A stretch of 64,000 nucleotides of DNA from Petaurus breviceps papuanus (lineage: Eukaryota; Chordata; Mammalia; Diprotodontia; Petauridae): contig JAMXIF010001253.1 of assembly GCA_028583685.1 (NCBI GenBank), forward strand, positions 98,225,813-98,289,812, in the 5' to 3' direction. Made by a program: the position numbers and the translations under genes. The notes under the pieces are model-generated. The model had not been told where the DNA came from and did no database searches. It saw only the letters and a list, made by a program, of their open reading frames with translations. This document shows, in pieces, positions 59,020 through 64,000 of this stretch (the stretch's first letter is position 1; each line of letters begins with the position of its first letter).

Positions 59020-59830
59020 TTTTCTTTTTAAAAATTAAATTTTATTTTATTTTCAAATATAGATCAGTCTTCTCTTCCATCTACTTGCTCCTCCATGATC
59101 ATCTCTCCCTCATTGAGAAAACAAGAAAAACAAAACCCCTTTACAAGCATGTGTAGTTAAGCAAGGACATCTAGGTAGTATAGTGGAGTCAGGAAGATCT
59201 GAGTTCATATATTGCTTCAGACACTTAGTAGCTGTGTGACCGTGGGCAAGTCACTTAACTCTGCCTTATTTTTGTCATCTGTAAAATGAAGTGAAGAAAG
59301 AAATGACAAACCACTTTAGTGTCTTTGCCAGAAAACAAAAACAAAAACAAAACACCCAGCCAAAAAAACCCCAAACCGAATGGAGTCTTGAAGAGTCAGA
59401 CATAAGTGAACAACAACGAATAGGCAAGCAAAACAAAATTTCTTGTTGGTTATATCTAAAAAACCATATCTTAATCTATGTTGCTCTGTCAGGAGGTGGG
59501 CAGCATGTTTCATCATGAGTCCTCAGGAATTGTGGTTGGTCATTGTGTTGATCAGAGTTCCCAGAGTTGTTTTGTTTTAATCAACCTTCTTCCCTCTCCC
59601 TATGGGGAACACAAGAAAAACAAAAGCCATCACTCACATGTGCAGTTGATCAGAACAAATTCCCACATAGATCGTGTCCTAAAAAAGTTTGTCTCATTCT
59701 GCATTTTCTGAGATCCTCTTCACATCGTCACTTCTTACAGCACAATAGTATTCCATCACATTTATATACTGTAACTTGTTTGTCCATTTCCCATTTAGTG
59801 TCATACCCTTAAATCTTCATTCTTTGCCTC
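59020..59830 (-). mobile_element. L1 3' end, split by a SINE
   Basis: 59020-59160 and 59440-59830 carry L1 3' UTR landmarks (catcatgagtcctcaggaat, agcacaatagtattccatca) in reverse orientation. Confidence 0.65.
59163..59440 (+). mobile_element. CORE-type SINE with GAACAAC tail
   Basis: gacatctaggtagtatagtg, gtagctgtgtgaccgtggg, catctgtaaaatgaagtgaa, then gaacaacaacgaa. The A-rich stretch at 59335-59360 is internal. Confidence 0.8.
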
Positions 59831-62220
59831 CTCAAAAAGACTTATAAATATTTTTGTATGCTTTTAGATTTTGTTTTGCTTAGGTCTAATCCATGCCTTA
59901 GTCTGTCCTCCTAATTCTTCCTCCTCCTTATCCCCTTTCCCTCCTATTTCTCTGTTGAAAAATGTATTTCTGTAACCAGCACTTTGTGTGTATGTGTGTG
60001 TTCCTTCTTTTGACCAGTTCAGATGAGAATGAGGTTATTGTGTCGGCTTTCTCCTCATTTGTATAGATTTGTACCCCTTCATTATAGGAGAGAATTTTCT
60101 CCAATCTTCTTTCCTTCTCAAGTGTATTCTTCTTCCCCTCTCTTTCTATTCCTTTCTTAAGATTATCACAACATAACAGAACCACTCCTAGGTCTTATCT
60201 AGTTGGATTCCATTGGTGAACCTTGATGATCAGAAGGGACATATTATTTCATCATATATGAATGTAAGTAATTCTTATTTGGTCCTTTATTATTAATTCA
60301 TTTGTACCTTTTTATGTTTCTTTTCAGTTCAGTGCTTTGTACTTCAAAGTTTCTTTGTAGCTCTGGTCTTTTTATTAGGAATGAATGCTTGGTACACCTC
60401 TATTTTATTAAATGTTTTATTTTTTTTTTCTCTTGTAGCATTATATTACTTTTTGCTGGCTAAGTTATTCTTGGCTACAAGTCCCTATTTTATGCCTTTT
60501 GGATTGTCATATGCCAAGTTCTCTACTCCTTTATTATAGTGGTGGCTCCTAATCATGTGTGATCCTGACTGTGGCTCTTTGTTACTTGAATCCTTTCTCT
60601 CTGGATGCTGGTATTTTTTTCTTTGACCTAGAAGCTCTGGAATTTAGGTATGATATTCTTGGGAGTTTTCATTTTGGGATTTATTTTAGGAGATGATCAG
60701 TAGATTCTTTCTGTTTTCATTTTGCCCTCTAGTTCTAAGAGATCTGGGCAGTTTTCTTTTAAGATTGCTTGAAATAGGATATCTAGGCTTTTGGGGAGAG
60801 GGGTGGTGATGGTGCTCGGAGAGTCTAATGTTTCTCACGTGTTTTTGTCTCCCGTCTGTTTTCCATGTCATTTGTCTTGCTCTGAAATACTTGATATTTT
60901 CTTCTATATTTTCAGTCTTTTTACTTTGCTTTTAGTATTTCTTGTTGCCACATGGAGTCATTGCTTTCTCTTTGGGCCATTTGAATTTTCAGGGATTTTG
61001 TTTCTTGGGCAAGGTTTTGTACCTTTTATGCCAAAATTTTAATTCCCATTCCACTTCTGTCTTCCATAGCTCTTATTTCTCTTCCAGTATTTTCTTCAGG
61101 TGCTCTTATTCCATTAAAAAAAATCTCTTCCAGGAATCCTAGTTGAGTTCATACCCAAGCATAGAGGAAGTGCATGAAGCTTCTTAACAGTCATTTGTTC
61201 TTCCTCTACTTTGCTTAAAAGGTGATTCATTGGTTGGTCCCTTTTGCCAACCCTAATTGGAGTGGAAAGGTTTTGATTTTGGAGTCAGAGGACCTGGGTC
61301 TAAGATTCTCTGAGATAATGCACATAGATATTTTGGAGTCTTTTACATTTGTATCTTGAGTGTCCCTGCCACCATAATAGTAGGGTTAGGGTAGAGTTCC
61401 TTTTTGTTTACTCATTCTTCAGCCTATTTCCTGATTTTGTACTTTTTGTTAGGGTTGTGCTGTTAGGGCTGCGCTTCATTATACTTTTGGAGGGAAAGTC
61501 TGGGCTGGTCTTGCTACTTCTTTCTTGGGATATTGAGTGTTGTGTTATTCCAGAATCTCAGGGACAGGCAGGGTACATCCTTCCAAAGTGGTCTGGTAAA
61601 GGGCAAGGTCTGATTGCTGCCCCCATAGTCAGAGCTCTGCAAGTTTTTCACCTAGGTTAGGACCCAAGGAACAGCAGAATGTTTCTGGACTCTGTACCCA
61701 TAAGTGAACTGGAAATGCTCTGGTAGTAGCAGAATTGAAGCTCCCCTTTGGTCTGGGATTCCTGTCCAGGTTATTCCTCTGCAGTCTGGGCTAGGCATTG
61801 GAAGTGAGACCCTGTGCCTGAAGTCTGAGCTACATTGCTGTTGCTGCTGGTCATTTCTGAACTTTCTTCTTTCTTCATTTACTACTCAGGCCTGACCTCT
61901 TTACCCTGAATGCTGAACATCACTATAGTAAGTAGGTCTCCTATTCAGTCTGCTTTAACTCTGTTACCTGGCACTAGGTAGTAGCCAGCAAAGCTGCTAC
62001 TTCACACCTGTCCTGTCCCAGTGCCCCACTGTGGGTCTGGGGGTACCTTGCTTTGAATCTGAGACTTTCTCTTTCCCTGGTACATAGCCTCTCCCTGGGC
62101 ACTTGAATACTCTGCACAGGGTGCTCCTTGTCATACCTGCTCCATTGTCCATGTACCTCCTTGTCTGTCTCCCTATGCTAAGCTGGGCTAGATAAAGGAC
62201 TTACAATATGAGAGCCTATG
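59830..62220 (-). mobile_element. Older HAL1/L1-like element
   Basis: 60600-60790 matches the ORF1 C-terminal region of the HAL1 at 43500-43650 (ggagttttcattttgggat, attttgccctctagttctaa). 59830-60600 fits its 3' UTR and 61320-62200 a 5' UTR. It is diverged, without a usable frame. The 139-bp duplicate at 61161 lies inside. Confidence 0.55.
61161..61299 (+). repeat. Local duplication, copy 2 (139 bp)
   Basis: Stops abruptly part-way into the SINE head (ggacctgggt, then unrelated sequence), inside the older HAL1-like element. Confidence 0.8.
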
Positions 62221-62231
62221 TGAGCTATATG

Positions 62232-62490
62232 AGGTCCAAGATGAGGAAAGTCATTAACAGACAGACGTTTTTCTGGATTTTCCCATCAGGATTCTGTCTG
62301 GTACACTTTCTAGATCTTTTAGGAGGAGTTTGTGGAGCACTTCACTGTTTCCTATCTGTATTATCATGGCTACACCTTCCTCTTACTTCAAAACTGGGCT
62401 TCTTAAACTTTTCTTTGACATAGAACACCTTGGCAGTATGGTAAAAGGACTCCTGAGTTCTCTGTTAATGACTTTCCTCATCTTGGACCT
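62232..62490. mobile_element. Possible miniature DNA transposon with perfect 30-bp terminal inverted repeats
   Basis: Bases 62232-62261 (starting AGGTCCAAGATGAGG) are the exact reverse complement of 62461-62490 (ending CCTCATCTTGGACCT), with 199 bases between. No coding pattern lies inside. No obvious target duplication (flanks ctatatg and tacagag). The family is not recognised. Confidence 0.55.
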
Positions 62491-62504
62491 TACAGAGTAT
62501 ATTA

Positions 62505-62668
62505 TTTTATTTTATTTTTTTGCTTTTGGGAGGGCAATTGGGGTTGTGACTTGCCCACAGTCATATGGCTAGTAAGTGTGTCAAGTGTCTGAGGCTGGAT
62601 TTGAACTCAGGTCCTCCTGACTCCAGGGCTGGTACTCTATTCACTGTGCCATCTAGCTGCCCCATAGT
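62505..62668 (-). mobile_element. tRNA-like marsupial SINE
   Basis: gggagggcaattggggttg, gaactcaggtcctcctgact, gtgccatctagctgcccca. Confidence 0.9.
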
Positions 62669-63516
62669 ATATTATTTTACACTTCTATAATAAGGTTAGC
62701 ATGTAATCTGGTTTATTCTCCTTAGCTATTTATATATGAAAATCACTCTACTAGATTTTAAACTCTTAGGGCAGGGTATTTTATCTATGCTTTGAACTTC
62801 ACTTTTTCTAGGATAACCAAATAGTTTAATTGCCGAGGGGTAAATACCCAGAGAAGAAAACAGAGCCCTTTGTCCTCTTAATTGTTTCTCTTTTCCTATC
62901 CTTTCTCTTTTTGCTCTTAACCTCCAAATAGTGAGCATAGAGTAGCCAGAATGAATGAATATTTGTTGGACTGAATTTATGACATACATATTCCATTTTT
63001 TCTCTGTTATCTCTTTTTCTGTCTTCCTGTCCTATTACATGTTTTCTTCTCTGTCATGGCAGAGACACAAAAAATGACCATTTTTAGTGGGTCTTAAGTG
63101 TCGACTCCTGTCTAACAGAACCTTAAATTTTAAGGTGTCCTGCTACCCTCCAGGATAGTAATAGCAGAGAAATGACTGAAATTAAAGAGGAGAAAGATAT
63201 TGTAAATAGGACCCAGGTGTAATTGGGCAGGAAACCATTAACAGTTACAGTAATGATTATTTTTGTCACCTTTCTTTATCCTTTTTCTTGGAACATATTT
63301 TTTTCTTGCTCATTCTTCCTTACCCCATGATTGTTTTCATTTTCCCCTCTTTGCCTCCAAGACTTACTTTATTTACTCTTCTAAATTGAGCCTTCTTAAT
63401 CTTTCTTTATAAGCAGGATGACAAAAGTATTAAAATATAAAATCTTCATTAGTGAAAGTTGTGATGTTTGAAAGTTGTCAAGAGAATCGGAATTTTTATT
63501 AAAAAATCCTGGGAAA

Positions 63517-63690
63517 CAGGGCGGCTAGGTGGTGCAGTGAATAGAGCATCGGCCCTGGAGTCAGGAGGACCTGAGTTCAAATGTGGCCTCAGATACTTAA
63601 CATACCAAAAAAAAAAAAAAAACCTAGCCATGTGACCTTGGGCAAGTCACTTAACCCCAAATGCCCTCCAAAAAGCAAAAAAAAAATTTC
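63517..63690 (+). mobile_element. tRNA-like marsupial SINE
   Basis: gggcggctaggtggtgcagtg, ggagtcaggaggacctgagt, an internal A run, gaccttgggcaagtcactta, A tail. Confidence 0.92.
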
Positions 63691-64000
63691 CTTCTGAATA
63701 GTGTGTGATCTATAGAGATTTATTTACTATTTCAAAGTTTGACAAATGATAACTAATGATAACAAACTTTAAATTTGTTTAATGTTCTGTGTAGCTAAAA
63801 CTTGATTGTACTCTTACTGACCATCTGTTAATTAAGTTATTTCTTTAATAGCAAAACACATTTTGTTTTCTGTTCAGAACCTATTTAGGCTGTTATTGTA
63901 ATTAGCCACATACCTATCTTTCTGACCCTTTGTTCAGGCTTATTTTGGGGAACTGGAGAAGAGATACTTTTGCTTTTTAAAAAAAATTTAATTTATTTCC

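Larger units (their letters stand above)
34762..64000 (+). other. UBR3: UBR3 intron 1 (open at the right edge)
   Basis: It starts with the donor gtgagc. No second UBR3 exon is recognisable before the window ends. The contents are almost wholly repeats, listed separately. Stretches with nothing I can name include 35730-36730, 40250-41450, 48200-49800, 51350-51940, 56110-57030 and 62700-63500. Confidence 0.8.

Overview
The window is vertebrate nuclear DNA, and I read it as a marsupial genome. Two things point there. The coding exons are close to human SSB, METTL5 and UBR3. The interspersed repeats are marsupial in type: many tRNA-like SINEs with short A tails, L1 copies with a G-rich 3' end, ORF1-only half-L1 (HAL1) elements, and old L2 and MIR. 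A second SINE type, which includes a dimer, suggests an Australian lineage, but the species cannot be fixed from the sequence alone.

Layout: SSB (La autoantigen) runs left to right from before the window to 10205; ten coding exons are visible and the first 22 or so residues lie upstream. METTL5 (18S rRNA m6A methyltransferase) runs right to left from 23432 to 10268 in seven coding exons, and its last exon lies inside the SSB 3' UTR. About 10.5 kb of repeat-rich intergenic DNA follows. UBR3 (N-recognin-type E3 ligase) then begins with a GC-rich exon 1 at 34202-34761, and everything from 34762 to the end is its first intron. All three proteins are intact over the parts seen. SSB and METTL5 converge and overlap; METTL5 and UBR3 diverge from separate CpG-rich promoters. 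No functional link between the three is evident beyond RNA biology for the first two.

The rest is transposon strata: L2, CR1/L3, MIR and hAT miniature elements form the oldest layer. L1, HAL1 and an RTE-like LINE come next, then three LTR-type fossils and the young SINEs. Several nests can be ordered by target-site duplications: a HAL1 lying within L1 sequence near 42-45 kb, a dimeric SINE at 45947-46250, and an LTR-flanked element in an L2 at 52673-55609 that itself took two further LINE insertions. One 100-base assembly gap lies in a TTCC microsatellite.

I found no sign of a new multi-gene system. The points most worth a second look are the SSB/METTL5 antisense overlap, a GC-AG intron in SSB, the dimeric SINE that moved as one unit, a perfect 30-bp inverted repeat near 62.3 kb, two local duplications, and a palindrome in the UBR3 core promoter.
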